A stretch of 64,000 bases of DNA from Omphiscola glabra. Lineage: Eukaryota > Mollusca > Gastropoda > Lymnaeidae. The notes under the pieces were generated by a model. The model was not told the DNA's origin and made no database searches. It saw nothing but the letters and a program-made list of their open reading frames with translations. Position numbers and translations under genes: made by a program. Below, one piece after another: positions 23,163-34,780 of this stretch. The stretch covers positions 31,920,347 to 31,984,346 of the forward strand of contig OZ024798.1 of the NCBI GenBank assembly GCA_964017045.1, in the 5' to 3' direction. How positions within the stretch are numbered: position 1 is the stretch's first letter; every line of letters starts with the position of its first letter.

Positions 23163-23268
23163 AGCATAAAAGACAAGCCAGAAAGCCCGAGCCAGCTCTG
23201 TACCTGGAGTTGCCTCATCCACCCCTAGGAAACTCTGCACAAGCACATTTTGGGTCAGGATCGGCCTG

Positions 23269-23876
23269 ATTAGCCATCCGGATACCCATCAGCTATCTGG
23301 GCACCAACAGCCATCCGGGCACTCATCAGCCATCTGGGCACCCATCAGCCATCTTGGCACCCATCAGCCATCTTGGCACCCATCAGCCACCTTGGCACCC
23401 GTCAGCCATCTGGGCACACATCAGCCATATGGACACCCATCAGCCATCTGGGCACCTATCAGCCATCTGGTCACCCATCAGCTATCTGGGCACCCATCAG
23501 CCATCTGGGCACCCATCAGCCATCTTGGCACCCATCAGCCACCTGGGCACCCTTCAGCCATCTGAGCACCCATCAGCCATCTGCGCACCCATCAGCGATC
23601 TGCGCACCCATCAGCCATCTGGGCACCCATAAGCCATCTGGGCATCTATCAGACATCCGGGCACCCATCAGCCATCTGGGCACCCATCAGCCATCTTGGC
23701 ACCCATCAGCCATCTGGGCACCCATCAGCCACCTGGGCACCTGTCAGCCACCTGGGCACCCATCAGCCATCTGGGCACCCATCAGCCACCTGGGCACCCA
23801 TCAGCCACCTGGGCACCCATCAGCCATCTTGGCACCCATCAGCCACCTGGGCACCCATCAGCCACCTGGGCACCCA
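23269..23876. repeat. Minisatellite, 19-bp unit x ~32
   Basis: About 608 bp of CCCATCAGCCATCTGGGCA with frequent variants (CTTGGCA, CACCTGGGCA, CTGCGCA). Variants cluster: CACCTGGG dominates the last third. The PISHLGTHQPSGH-type frames in all plus-strand phases are readings of the repeat. Confidence 0.95.
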
Positions 23877-24345
23877 CAGACAGATTCAGCCTTAGCACCA
23901 TGCAGATAGTTAAAATGGTCACGATCGATTTTCGACTGACGAACGAACATGTCCAACAACCTTCCGGGATCGGTATTTGGACTAATTGAATCCCCATGTT
24001 TGAAAATGCACATTGACACCACCATGTTAATCAAAGCTTTGCAATTTATAGTAACCTTTCCAGTCTCAATGGTCCAGTGACATTATAGATATAGCTTACC
24101 ATTTTATATAATATATAATATATATGTAAATCAACATTGCAAAAATACCAGAGCATCATCTTCAATTTCAAAGCAACATTTTACCGAAGAAGAAAAAAAA
24201 AATTAACAATTTGATTTCTTGAGTTTTAATTGATTCACTGAAATCGATGACACAATGACCGGAGTGGTCAATAATTAACAGTTGGAATCAAAGAGTTTTC
24301 CAATGTCCCTGACTGATTTTTTAAAATAAAGTCCAAAGATCTGCA
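23877..24345. other. Unannotated spacer
   Basis: AT-rich, including an AT palindromic stretch near 24104-24128 (TATATAATATATAATATATA). No gene seen. Confidence 0.5.
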
Positions 24346-24470
24346 GCTTCAAGTCACATATATCTGTCAATCAAGTCACGTAGGTCTATAAATTCAAGTC
24401 ACATAGATCTATAACTTCAAGTCACATAGATCTATAACTTCAAGTCACATAGATCTATAACTTCAAGTCA
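24346..24470. repeat. Minisatellite, 23-bp unit x ~5
   Basis: Copies of CTTCAAGTCACATAGATCTA plus TAA. The left copies are degenerate and the right copies near identical. Confidence 0.9.
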
Positions 24471-25633
24471 CTCATGGCACAGATACGCTTTTATTTACTA
24501 AGATCTATCTTCAGAGCGCCATCTATCGGCCAGTCCTCTTGGTGTTTTACAAAGAACCATCCGTCCCATTTGTCGATTGAGGAGAGTTCTTGTTTGGCCC
24601 AATGAATTTCAGTTCTTTAAAAAAAATGGGACTTTAAATAATTCAAATAAAAATTATTGTCGCCATGACGTAACGAATGACTAGTACTGACTGTTCTGTT
24701 TATTTTCATGTTTCTACAACGTTGGAATACAAACCGTTCTGTTCAATATGTCTCCGTCAACAATTCCAAAATGAGGAATGCAGCAAGTAAGAAACTTGAT
24801 GGTAGAGTTCATTTTCCTGAATCATAATATGAGTTATATAAATAATAGTTTATTGTAAAAAATGATGATTCTTACACCCCCACCCGCTACTAGACAAATA
24901 TATTTAATGGATCAACCAGGGATGTCTAAAGGAGAAGGGGGAACGATAGAAATTTGGAAATGTAAATTTTATGTATAACTTACAATTATGTTCTTAGGAA
25001 AGTAGACCTGCCCAAACAGATCTTACGACCCCCATTCAAATAAATGGATTTGTTCCTACAAGCTTTGACGTAAGCTCATGAGGCATGTCTGTAGATTACC
25101 TTCTCTTACACAGTTCACGCATGCAAGTCCCCGCTCCATTACCATGCTTCCACAAAGCTGACCCCTCATTACCATACACCACGTCACTGAACCGTTCTCT
25201 TTGATCGCCTGAGCTCCGGGCGAGGTTAGCAGTCGGCTTAATGAGTGCCAGGCGTTCATAGAGACAGTCCTTCTCATTAGTCGGTTACTTCCACTATTTA
25301 GTGACGGTAGATTGGGTTTGATCGCAGCGCTGTCATTGAGGCTAAGACTTATTCCTTGGCTTTGATTCAGCCTCATCCACAGCAGGAAATCCGCACTGCG
25401 GGCTGAGGTCAAGTGACCAGAGAACTTTTTGCATTTACTTTCAGTTTCTTAAAGGGCAAAAATTTTTTTAGAAGAATATAAATGATACATAAATGAGTTC
25501 ATTGGTGAATTGCATTGCCAGGGGCGGCGCAAAAGTGGGGGTGGGGGTGGGGTATGCAGGGCTTTGAGCTAATTGAATTTTGCTGGGCTCCTGACGTTAT
25601 AATACCACAGCTGAGTTAATATTTCAAGACACG
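24471..25633. other. Unannotated sequence with an unidentified 118-codon minus-strand frame
   Basis: The minus-strand open frame 25412-25056 encodes 118 residues in the most GC-balanced block of the neighbourhood (starts MTSARSADFLLW). I do not recognise a domain; it has no signal peptide, obvious splice context or repeat origin, and could be a transposon remnant, an exon or chance. A G-rich GTGGGGGTGGGG stretch sits at about 25536-25552, next to GCCAGGGGCGGCGC, which is reminiscent of a hAT end. Confidence 0.3.
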
Positions 25634-26272
25634 TTATAGTCATACTGGGTCTTAGTGAACACGATGAGACACATAGTCATACTGGATCTTACTGGACACA
25701 ATGAGACACATCAAAGTCATACTGCATCTTACTGGACACAACGAGACACATCATAGACACACTGGGTGTTACTGAAGACAATGATACAAATCTAAGTTGT
25801 ACTGTATCTTACTGGACACAATGAGACACATCATAGTCATACTGTATCTTACTGGACACAATGAGACACATCAAAGTCATACTGTATCTTACAGGACACA
25901 ATGATACATATCAAAGTCATACTGTATCTTACTGGACACAATGAGACACATCATAGTCATACTGTATCTTACTGGATACAATGAGACACATCAAAGTCAT
26001 ACTGCATCTTACTGGACACAATGAGACACATCATAGTCATACTGTATCTTACTGGATACAATGAGACACATCATAGTCATACTGTATCTTACTGGACACA
26101 ATGAGACACATCAAAGTCATACTGCATCTTACTGGACACAATGAGACACATCATAGACACACTGGGTGTTACAGGACACAATAAGACACATCATAGACAC
26201 ACTGGGTGTTACAGGACACAATAAGACACATCATAGACACACTGGGTGTTACTGGACACAATGAGACACATC
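25634..26272. repeat. Minisatellite, 40-bp unit x ~16
   Basis: About 640 bp of copies of CATAGTCATACTGTATCTTA followed by CTGGACACAATGAGACACAT. Variants GACACACTGGGTGTTAC cluster at the right end and CATACTGCATC is scattered, so neighbours are more alike than distant copies. Confidence 0.95.
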
Positions 26273-26599
26273 GTACTCATCACGGAAAGTAGTTCACACG
26301 CTTAATTTCCGAAACATAAATCTCTATTTTATGCCTATGACTTTAGAAGCTGTGAGCCGAATGACTCACATTGGGCTGGATTAGTCGTAATCTTATGGTT
26401 GTTAAAAAACACATTTCGAAACCTACAAGGCTGATTGAGCAATCATTTTTATTGACGGCAGCTAAATAAACATAAACATAATTTGATCGTTCTTATCGTA
26501 TCGGTGGTAAATAAAAGCGAGATTGAAATATGGCTGATGTGAAGTTTTGGTCATTGTGGAGCCAGTAAGTGGCTTAATACTGGCTTGATAAGGACTGGG
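26273..26599. other. Unannotated spacer
   Basis: Non-repetitive; probably flank of the LINE remnant. Confidence 0.45.
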
Positions 26600-27545
26600 T
26601 GTACCTTGATAATTTATTTGGATGCTACAGGATTGCAATGATCAGGTGAGAGAGGCGAGTCAAAATCACCGACAAGATAAACTCTCGGATGCTTTTAAAG
26701 TGAAAACAGGAGTCCGACAAGGATGTCTCTCGTCCCCATTTGTATTCATTAACTGGATAATAAAAAAAACCTCAACAGACAAAAAGAGAAATGTGATATA
26801 GTGGTCACTCTGGGACCAACTGAATGACCTAGACTTCGCAAATGACGTCACTTCTGTGCCACACCCAGCAACACATGCAGGAAAAGAGAAAAGATGTAGT
26901 TACCATTTCAGCACACCTCGGACTCAATATAAATTAAAGCAAGACAAAGATCATGCAGGTAAACTAAGAACTTATCTTTTAGGCAGGAAATACACTGGAC
27001 GAAGTGGAGGTGTTCACATATTTAGGCAGTACCACTGACATAAGTGGTGGATCCAAAGGGGATATCATGTGGATAGAATTGGAAAGGCTAGGTCAGCATT
27101 TGGGATATTAAAGAAAATATGGGAGTCGAAGGAGCTGACTCTGCAAGTCAGAATTTTCAACACAAATGTCAAAACAGTCCTACTTATTTGAGCCGACACT
27201 TGGAGAACAACAGCGAGCAATACGCAGAAAGTACAGACCTTCATAAAAAATTGCCTTAGAAAGATCCTGGATATCAAATGGCACAAAACCATCACCAACA
27301 AAGATGTACTGGAAATAACATACCTGGAACCTATTGCTGAATACATTATAAGGAAAAGATGGAGGTGGATAGCGCATCATGACAATATCTAACATGGAAT
27401 CCACAGGGAAAACGGAATAGAGGAAGGCCTATTAATACATGGAAACGCGAGCTAGAGGCAGACACACAAAGTATGGGATACACCTGGAAGCAACTGGAAA
27501 ATTCTTGTAGACGGCCTATGCCCCAGAAAGGGTAAATGGAGTCAG
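26600..27545 (+). mobile_element. Degenerate endonuclease/reverse-transcriptase LINE remnant
   Basis: Translation across several frames gives the reverse-transcriptase fingers motif KVKTGVRQGCLSSPFVF at 26697-26748, then WSLWDQLNDLDFANDVTS at 26799-26851. The second block is the catalytic (F/Y)ADD box with its first aspartate changed to asparagine (FAND). Further downstream, with stops and frameshifts, are pieces corresponding to AFTYLGS..., RARAAF..., L..K.R.FNTNVKSVLLY.., C.RKIL.I.W and RKRRWRWIGH-type segments and RELEADT...GYTW. The order and wording match the C-terminal two-thirds of an animal non-LTR retrotransposon polymerase, of a different family from the two CR1/Jockey tails. Multiple stops and the FAND change show it is inactive. 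Confidence 0.85.
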
Positions 27546-28110
27546 TAAGTAAAGACAAGTTGAGTAAAGATCGCAGCATTTGGGATACAACTGAATTGCT
27601 GAATATCTTAAATAAAGGCAAAATGTATCCACGTACATTTGAAATTAATGGAAACAAATTTTCACGGATCAAAACATCTGGTCTACTTACCGCATGAAAT
27701 ACTCTTTACCGAACACTTCATTCGGCGTCTGCTGTGTCTCGTCTCTAGATTCATTTTCAAATTTCCTTTTCGTCGCCTATTGCGGCGTTCTTTGAACACC
27801 GGGTCGATATTCGCTGCTGATGCACCCACCCACCTTTGCGGTAGTCATTGCTAATGCAAATCCTTCTTCTCATATATTTGATGAAGTAGCGAATGAGACC
27901 GTGTACGTGTGTATGATCAAAATATGCACCAGGCTGCATAGCCGAGGTCTGCAAGATCTTGCGAATAGTAATACAGCCAACAGGGTATTTTACGATGTGA
28001 ACGTGCAATGTTTTATTTACACAAATTGTTTGTGTCTAATTATATCACCACAACCTCTACCTGATCTCATGGACGTAATTCCAGATCATGAGCCTGCCAC
28101 ATTTTCCCTG
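27546..28110. other. Unannotated sequence
   Basis: No repeat or recognised gene. Overlapping open frames on both strands (for example 27820-28179 +) have no domain and run into the next array. Confidence 0.4.
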
Positions 28111-28432
28111 TGGGTGTGTGGGTTTGGACGCATGACTGGTTGGGTCTGGGTATATGACTGGGTGGGTCTGGGTGTATGAATGGGTGGGTCTGGGTGTATG
28201 ACTGGGTGGGTCTGGCAGTATGACTGGGTAGGTCTGGTTGTATGTCTAAGTGGGTCTGGTTGTATGACTGGGTAGGTCTGGGTGTATGACTGGGTGGGTC
28301 TGGTTGTATGACTGGGTGGGTCTGGGTGTATGGCTGTGTGGGTCTGGGTGTATGACTGGGTGAGTCTGGGTGGATGACTGGGTAAGTCTGGGTGTATGAC
28401 GGATTGGGTCTGGGTGAATGACCTGGTCTGGG
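28111..28432. repeat. Minisatellite, 22-bp unit x ~14.6
   Basis: G/T-biased plus strand with copies of GTATGACTGGGTGGGTCTGG plus GT. The minus strand reads HPDPPSHTPRPTQSYTQT-type frames. Runs of GGG give quadruplex potential. Confidence 0.94.
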
Positions 28433-28934
28433 TAAAGGCTTTCAAGGCACACGCTCTCCTAGACGACGCAACTGATTTGTACGTTTCAAGAACGTTACAA
28501 AACGGGTTCGTCTAAAGAACGTCTGGGAATAAACTAGTCAAAGTTTGTTGCTAGTCTACATTTGCAGCACCGAGAATAAAACAAGACTCACAGAACAGGA
28601 CTCACAGAACAAGACTGGCAAATCTTTTTATGTCTCTGCAGCTAATCTATAATCAGTCGTCGAAGTTCGTGCAGAGTTTTGGGAGGGGGTAGGGTTTTAG
28701 GGAGTGATGGGAGGGCGAGCGGCGAAAGCCTTGTCCGAATGCTGGAGGGAGACGTGGGCAAAGTTGGGTGATGGAAGCCAACATGGCGAAGATCTCGCCA
28801 CTGCTTGTCCACCCCTCGCTAACCCGGTCCCATCTGTCGCTCTATCTCTCTCTCTCTCTCTCCCTCAAGTCGATGTTGCTCCGCTGTATTTCCTATGTCT
28901 GTCAACATAATTTCTCTCTTTTTCAAATTTCTGA
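28433..28934. other. Unannotated spacer with (TC)n
   Basis: The GC-richer, CpG-containing stretch 28680-28830 is followed by a (TC)n/(CT)n microsatellite at 28846-28863. No gene is recognised. Confidence 0.45.
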
Positions 28935-28999
28935 TGGATATTTTTCATTGAATGAAGACTTTGGATATTTTTCATTGATTGAAGACTTTGGATATTTTT
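28935..28999. repeat. Short tandem repeat, 27-bp unit x 2.4
   Basis: TGGATATTTTTCATTGAATG plus AAGACTT, two full copies and a partial third. Confidence 0.85.
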
Positions 29000-30260
29000 G
29001 TTGACTACAGCCATTGAGGTAGGAGAAATATTTGAACATTTAAAACTGTATGGCGTTTTTCCTTTATTACAATGTTCTTTCAAATCGCGGATCAAAGATT
29101 AGAAATGGATTTCAAACACGATTAGCCAAAGTTGAAAAAAAAAAAAGATTCTCCGTTTAAAACTATTTCCCCATTCCTCCTTTATATTCCGCACGCGAAT
29201 CGAAAGTAGTCAACTATTTCCCGAAATATTTCCGATGCTCATTTTGCTCTGGAGTCCATATGCAATCATGGCTAATTTAAAACGGGAATCATTGGGGGAA
29301 GGGGTGTAGGGGGATGAAGGGGGGTTAAGGAGTCGAGTGTGAGTTTTGTCCCCTGAGCACGTGCGTGTAGCGAGGTGCTCGCGCGCTCGTTTGTTTCTTG
29401 GCCTCGTCTCTATCGATCTGACCAAGATGGCCCTACTAGCTATCGATCCCACCAGGCCCCTTCTCTAGTCAATGGCGAAGACGACGAACGGCATGGGGTC
29501 AGGCTTAAAAAAAATACATATTTTTAAAAAATCCTGACGGAATGAAAACTAAAGATGAAGAGGATTTGCTTTCAAGTAACTTGTGATGCCGAGAAAAGAG
29601 ATTTGTTCGTTTAGTGTTAGACGTAGCGTGTCAGATGGCGTTATACTGAATGGTTCTCTCGGAAGTGGCCGTTCAGATGATAAGACTTGAGTGTAGTTCA
29701 CACGAAACTCGATTCTAGTAGACGACTGCCTTTCCCTTATCCTCACTTTAGATGGGATGATGACCAACAGAGAATGATGGGTAGCCGGCCGAGGTCTACT
29801 CGACCGTAAAGACCCCTGTGCAAGACACATCAGTATAGTCAAAATGTCGTTCAATGTTATTAGGATGTTGCATGAACTATTTACATCATGAACACAAAAC
29901 TAAATCCTACACTACACGAAGTAACGTTTTGCCCATTCTCCAGGAAACGAAGGTGTTTGAAAAGGGGGAGGGGGGTGGAGGGGGGTTTAAACATTTTTTT
30001 TTTACGATCATGAGATCAAGCTTTTAACACAAGTGTCCTCAAACCACGGTACGCGGGTCACATCCGGCCGTCTGGGGTCCTTAATCTCCCCGGCATGGTC
30101 GTGATAAGGGTACCTGGCTAGTAGCAACAAATCGGATATTGATAATCTCATTAGGTTTACTTCTCTTTAAAATACTATTAAGTCTATGTAGGAATTTTTT
30201 TCTTCTTCATTTTTAATATATTATTGTTTTTTACGTTGTTGTTTGCTCAAAATAAATCAT
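29000..30260. other. Unannotated sequence
   Basis: The CpG-containing block 29180-29470 and the rest have no recognised gene. A hAT-like start at about 30031-30070 is listed separately. The 101-codon minus-strand frame at 29549-29854 is not identifiable. Confidence 0.4.
30031..30100 (+). mobile_element. Possible hAT (Charlie/MER-type) end fragment
   Basis: AGTGTCCTCAAACCACGGTA then CGCGGGTCACATCCGGCCG matches the typical start of Charlie-like hAT elements (CAGTG.TCCTCAAACTACGGCCCGCGGG). The opposite end is not found, so this is a fragment. Confidence 0.5.
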
Positions 30261-31258
30261 ATATGTGCAGTGTGCATAGAATTGAGTGAGATATGTGCAG
30301 TGTGCATAGAATTGAGTGAGATATGTGCAGTGTGCATATAATTGAGTGAGATATGTGCAGTGTGCATAGAATTGAGGGAGATATGTGCAGTGTGCATATA
30401 ATTGAGTGAGATATGTGCAGTGTGCATAGAATTGAGTGAGATATGTGCAGTGTGCAAAGAATTGAGTGAGATATGTGCAGTGTGCATAGAATTGAGTGAG
30501 ATATTTGCAGTGTGCATAGAATTGAGTGAGATATGTGCAGTGTGCATAGAATTGAGTGAGATATGTGCAGTGTGCATAGAATTGAGTGAGATATGTGCAG
30601 TGTGCATAGAATTGAGTGAGATATGTGCAGTGTGCATAGAATTGAGTAAGATATGTGCAGTGTGCATAGAATTGAGTGAGATATTTTCAGTGTGCATATA
30701 ATTGAGGGAGATATATGCAGTGTGCATATAATTGAGTGAGATATGTGCAGTGTGCATAGAATTGAGTGAGATATGTGCAGTGTGCATAGAATTGAGGGAT
30801 ATATGTGCAGTGTGCATAGAATTGAGTGAGATATGTGCAGTGTGCATATAATTGAGTGAGATATGTGCAGTGTGCATAGAATTGAGTGAGATATGTGCAG
30901 TGTGCATAGAATTGAGTGAGATATGTGCAGTGTGCATAGAATTGAGTGAGATATGTGCAGTGTGCATAGAATTGAGTGAGATATGTGCAGTGTGCATAGA
31001 ATTGAGGGAGATATGTGCAGTGTGCATAGAATTGAGTGAGATATGTGCAGTGTGCATAGAATTGAGTGAGATATGTGCAGTGTGCATAGAATTGAGATAT
31101 GTGCATTGTACATAGAATTTAGATATGTCCAATGTGCTTAGATTTGAGATATTTTCAGTGTGCATAAAATTGAGATATGTGCAGTGTGCTTAGACTTGAG
31201 TCAAATATGTGCAGTGTGCATATAATTGAGTTATGTGCAGTGTGAATATAATTGAGAT
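30261..31258. repeat. Large minisatellite, 30-bp unit x 28 plus degenerate right flank
   Basis: 28 regular copies (30261-31100) of ATATGTGCAGTGTGCATAGA plus ATTGAGTGAG, then about six shorter, diverged copies (21-27 bp) to 31258. The diverged right edge probably preserves the older unit without the GTGAG insertion. The 30-bp length and lack of stops open up to 302 codons on the minus strand in several frames (HISHSILCTL and MHTAHISLNS) and 87-99 on the plus strand. These are artefacts of the array. Confidence 0.97.
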
Positions 31259-32344
31259 GTGTGCTGATGTTGTTCACATATGATGTCTTATAACAGTATT
31301 TTATTAATGGTTTTTTTTTGGTGCAACTTGCTTCTTAAATGAAAGGGAAAAATGCAGCCTATTCTCAGAACATACGGAATCAAAGTTAACTCCCAACGCC
31401 AGCTTCTGCTATCAAGCACGGGCAATGAGTATGCAATTTCTATTTATTTACACTATAAGATCAACTTTAAACTTTTGGGCAGCGTGTTCATCGTATAAAT
31501 AGCTATTAGCCTATTTTTTTCGGAATTTATAGACAATTTATAAAATTTGTCATTTAGAATGCAAGTACCTTTTCTACAACACGATATCTTTTTTCGTCTC
31601 TTTTCTTGTATGTGGTAAAACACGGACATATTTGTGAGGGTAGTTAGTAATACTTGCTTTATGTGATGGCCATTTTTTTGTGTGGATAATATTTATTATT
31701 TTAAAGTCATTTATTAACGAAGTCGTGCAGCGAGATAAACTGTTTAAAGAGAGGTGATAGAAGAACCGCCTTAATTACACCAAAATAGTGTTTGTATAAA
31801 CACAACCAGGTGGAGAGACACCAGAATTGTGTTGCACTCCGATTGAGTGCAGAATGATGCAAAACTAAATTTAGGTTATGCGACAAAAGCGCATTCCTGC
31901 ATTTAGAATTTTATAAAAAAAAATTTCGGAGAAGGTCACAACGAGCTATCCTTATACACACACCCCCCACTCCGTATCCTCTCGGGAGCCTTTGAAGCCC
32001 TTAATTGGTGCTTTGCTCCTCCCCAGTGACATTGCAGGGCATACCTAAGTTGAGGCCAAAAGAATACCCCCAAGACGAGCAACAACCAGAATGCATTGAG
32101 GTATGTACGGCACCGGGGCCTTCATGCCTAATTTGCCCTCGCTTTCCGCCCACCAACCCTAATCAAAGAGACAGTGGCGGCACCTATATAACAAAAAAAA
32201 CCCACCTGATGTTAAGAGTTTAAGATGATTTTCTGGAAATTACAAATTTATTGCTTTCCTTTAATTTTGTATTTATACATCATGGGATCTAGATAGTTCA
32301 AGGGTAAAACTTAGTGACTTTAGTGAATGTTTGGTGAGGAGGGT
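31259..32344. other. Unannotated sequence
   Basis: AT-rich left part and a more GC-rich right part (31960-32220). No identified genes or elements. Confidence 0.45.
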
Positions 32345-33140
32345 ATTGCTGTTGTTGTTAGTCCCTCGCACGCGAAGATGACCAAGGCAGTTTTCGACTT
32401 GAGTAGTAACCTTAACCTGAGCTGTATTTTGTTTAAAGTGAATGATATTGACTCAATGCGCCAGCCTCACTCTATCGTCCTTGCATTTTTGACCGAATGA
32501 CAAGGCGTAGTCAAGACCAATGGAAATAGACCAGGATGCAGTGGATGACCAGCAGTGTGTGTATGTGTCAGGATGCAGTGGATGACCAGCAGTGTGTGTA
32601 TGTGTCAGGATGCAGTGGATGACCAGCAGTGTCTGTGTGTGTCAGGATGCAGTGGATGACCAGCAGTGTCTGTATGTGTCAGGATGCAGTGGATGACCAG
32701 CAGTGTCTGTATGTGTCAGGATGCAGTGGATGACCAGCAGTGTGTGTATGTGTCAGGATGCAGTGGATGACCAGCAGTGTCTGCATGTGTCAGGATGCAG
32801 TGGATGGCCAGCAGTGTTTGCATGTGTCAGGATGCAGTGGATGACCAGCAGTGTTTGCATGTGTCAGGATGCAGTGGATGACCAGCAGTGTGTGCGTTTG
32901 TATGTGTGTGTATTTGTTTGACTGCAATATTTTTGCGTTCTACGTTGCAGGTGTTGTTGGAAATTTCATTGTGTCAATGTCATACCGTCCACGGTACTCC
33001 ATTTCCGAGTTTGATTTCAGAGTTTCTTTCTCTTAGATGAGCGGCCATCCAGGGTTAACGAGTTCCATCCACCCGGATTGAACTCCAGTCCACTAGCTTG
33101 AGATTGACTCAGCTTAGACCGCCCGGCCACCCAGCAAATG
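32345..33140 (-). mobile_element. tRNA-derived SINE or SINE-like composite carrying a minisatellite
   Basis: On the minus strand the head at about 33135-33040 contains GGTGGCCGGGCGGTCTAAGC, an A box like those of tRNA-Leu/Ser, and 40-50 bases later GGAGTTCAATCCGGG, a degraded B box. The left end, TTGCTGTTGTTGTTAG at 32347-32362, would be an AAC-rich 3' tail. In between are GTCCCTCGCACGCGAAGATG and the 37-bp array 32532-32906. The head call is fairly secure; treating the whole span as one element is inference. Confidence 0.55.
32532..32906. repeat. Minisatellite, 37-bp unit x ~10
   Basis: Copies of CAGGATGCAGTGGATGACCA followed by GCAGTGTGTGTATGTGT, varying mainly between GTGTGTA, GTCTGTA and GTTTGCA. 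The unit sits in what looks like the body of the surrounding SINE-like repeat. Confidence 0.94.
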
Positions 33141-33187
33141 GTGTAGTGTTGATCCCCGTCGCCGTTATGCGTAATTTTGGTGAGGCT

Positions 33188-33364
33188 CAGTGGCGTAGCT
33201 AGTGTAAGAGCCAGAGACTGGGTGGGCCTAGACTTTTGCTGTCCCGTTCCACGTTAAAGCTCAAATCTCTGCAGTTGACCAAAAATGCAGAGCCTCTTAA
33301 AAAGTACCCCCCCCCCCGGGATGGACCGCCCCCCTCAGCTACTCTCACCACCCTGACGCCACTG
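33188..33364. mobile_element. hAT-type MITE, CAGTGGCGTAGC ends (177 bp)
   Basis: Starts CAGTGGCGTAGCTAGTG and ends CCCTGACGCCACTG. It includes an internal C run (33307-33317). The flanking 8-mers (GTGAGGCT and ACACTGTG) do not match, so it is old or rearranged. It shares ends but not the interior with the elements at 6549 and 46814. Confidence 0.6.
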
Positions 33365-34112
33365 ACACTGTGCACCCGAAGATCTGAAATGACCCCACTG
33401 GAACAGATTGTCATAAAGGAACACTGCTCCTGACAACAGCGACACGTATAAATAAAGATGTCTGCACCGAGGATGAATATTTCATGAATGGGGACATACA
33501 CGTTTCTTTAACGCCATCAATGGTGGGTCGGGTGGGGCTAATGTTTCAACATTTAAAAAAAAAGAAGTATTTTTTCCATCTATTGTTTTAAAATCAAATC
33601 TTGATATCTTGATAAAATAAAATGTTGAAATTAGTATTAAAAAGAAACATATTTAATCATGAGAATTCTTTACATTGAACTAATTTATCAACAACCTTAA
33701 CTTATGAGATGGTCAAGTTTTATAACTGCTACACACAAAAAGTGCGTGGGAGAGAGAAAGGAGAGGGGGGGGGGGTAATATTATAATACATGTGTGTGTT
33801 TGTGTGTGTGGGGGGGGGGGGAGATGTGGGTTTCCATTTTTCTATGTGTCAAAATGTGTCTTTCATAGCACTCCTTGTCTTAATTGTTAGTGATGGAGGA
33901 AAATTAGAAACGTTTGGTATAACAACTAAGTGAATCTCACATTTTAAGCAGACATACAAGTATTTTTTAATTCTTTTAGCTAAAAACACGTGGGGGGGGG
34001 GGGGGGGAGAGGGGGGGGAGACGACGTTCAGTCGTGTTCCCACTATCGCTAGTTTTGAAGTACTCACCGATTTATATTAATACAATACATTGAAGTACTC
34101 GCTGATTTAGAT
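33365..34112. other. Spacer rich in poly-G tracts
   Basis: G runs at about 33766-33775, 33810-33821, 33991-34007 and 34011-34018, with a (TG)n at 33790-33809. No gene. Confidence 0.55.
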
Positions 34113-34300
34113 CAGTGGTTCTCACCCTTCCTAATGCCACTACCCTTAAATACAGTTCCCCATGTTGTGGTGACCCCCAACCATAAAATTATTTTCGTTG
34201 CTACTGCATAAACATGCGTTTTCCTATGGTCTTAGGCGACCCCTGTGTAAGGGTTGTTCGACCCGCAAAGGGGTGACGGCCCACAGGCTGAGAACCACTG
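34113..34300 (+). mobile_element. SPIN-like hAT non-autonomous element with perfect target duplication (188 bp)
   Basis: Begins CAGTGGTTCTCACCCTTCCT and ends AGGCTGAGAACCACTG, flanked by a perfect 8-bp duplication ATTTAGAT (34105-34112 and 34301-34308). The interior has the phrases known from SPIN/MER-type hAT MITEs: GTTGTGGTGACCCCCAACCA, AAAATTATTTTCGTTGCTAC, GTCTTAGGCGACCCCTGTG and TTCGACCCGCAAAGGGGTGA. SPIN is a hAT family known for horizontal transfer among animals, including a snail. No transposase is encoded; mobilisation would require one in trans. Confidence 0.88.
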
Positions 34301-34780
34301 ATTTAGATGAATAAAACATATTCTGTTCAAGGGTAACTGTATTAAGAGTTAAAAATTTTTTTATATCAGTTTTGTGAGTGGAGAGGGGCTGGGAAGGTGT
34401 AATGGAAGTGGCTGGGTTAATTTGTTTATATCATTAGGCTCAGCAGCATCAGCACAAGCACCAGCACCAGCACCAGCAGCGTCCCTGCATAATTAACCAA
34501 GTTCAATTTAGAATACGGGGAAAAAAATCAACATTTGCCTCACGCCGTATTTCCCTTGGAGACATCTTGCTGTCTCGCTCTTTATTTTTATTATGGAAGA
34601 AAATCAATTTAAAAAGAGAGAATCTATCCTCATTTACATCTCTTTTTAAAATGTTTGAAAACAATCAACTTTACGTCCAAAGCCGAAAACTGAAAATATT
34701 ATTTCGCGATTTCAAATATCCCAAGCTGCGCTGATAATAATTACCGCAAACCCAAAGGAATAATGAAAAAGGGATATATT
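34301..34780. other. Unannotated spacer
   Basis: Includes a short CAGCACCAGCACCAGCACC run at 34440-34480. No gene. Confidence 0.5.

Noticed and set aside
23354..23989. Overlapping plus-strand frames rich in H, P and S
   Set aside because: They are readings of the 19-bp array in three phases.
30247..31165. Open frames of 288 and 302 codons on the minus strand with 10-residue repeats
   Set aside because: They are simultaneous readings of the same 30-bp minisatellite in more than one frame; a real gene would not stay open in several phases.
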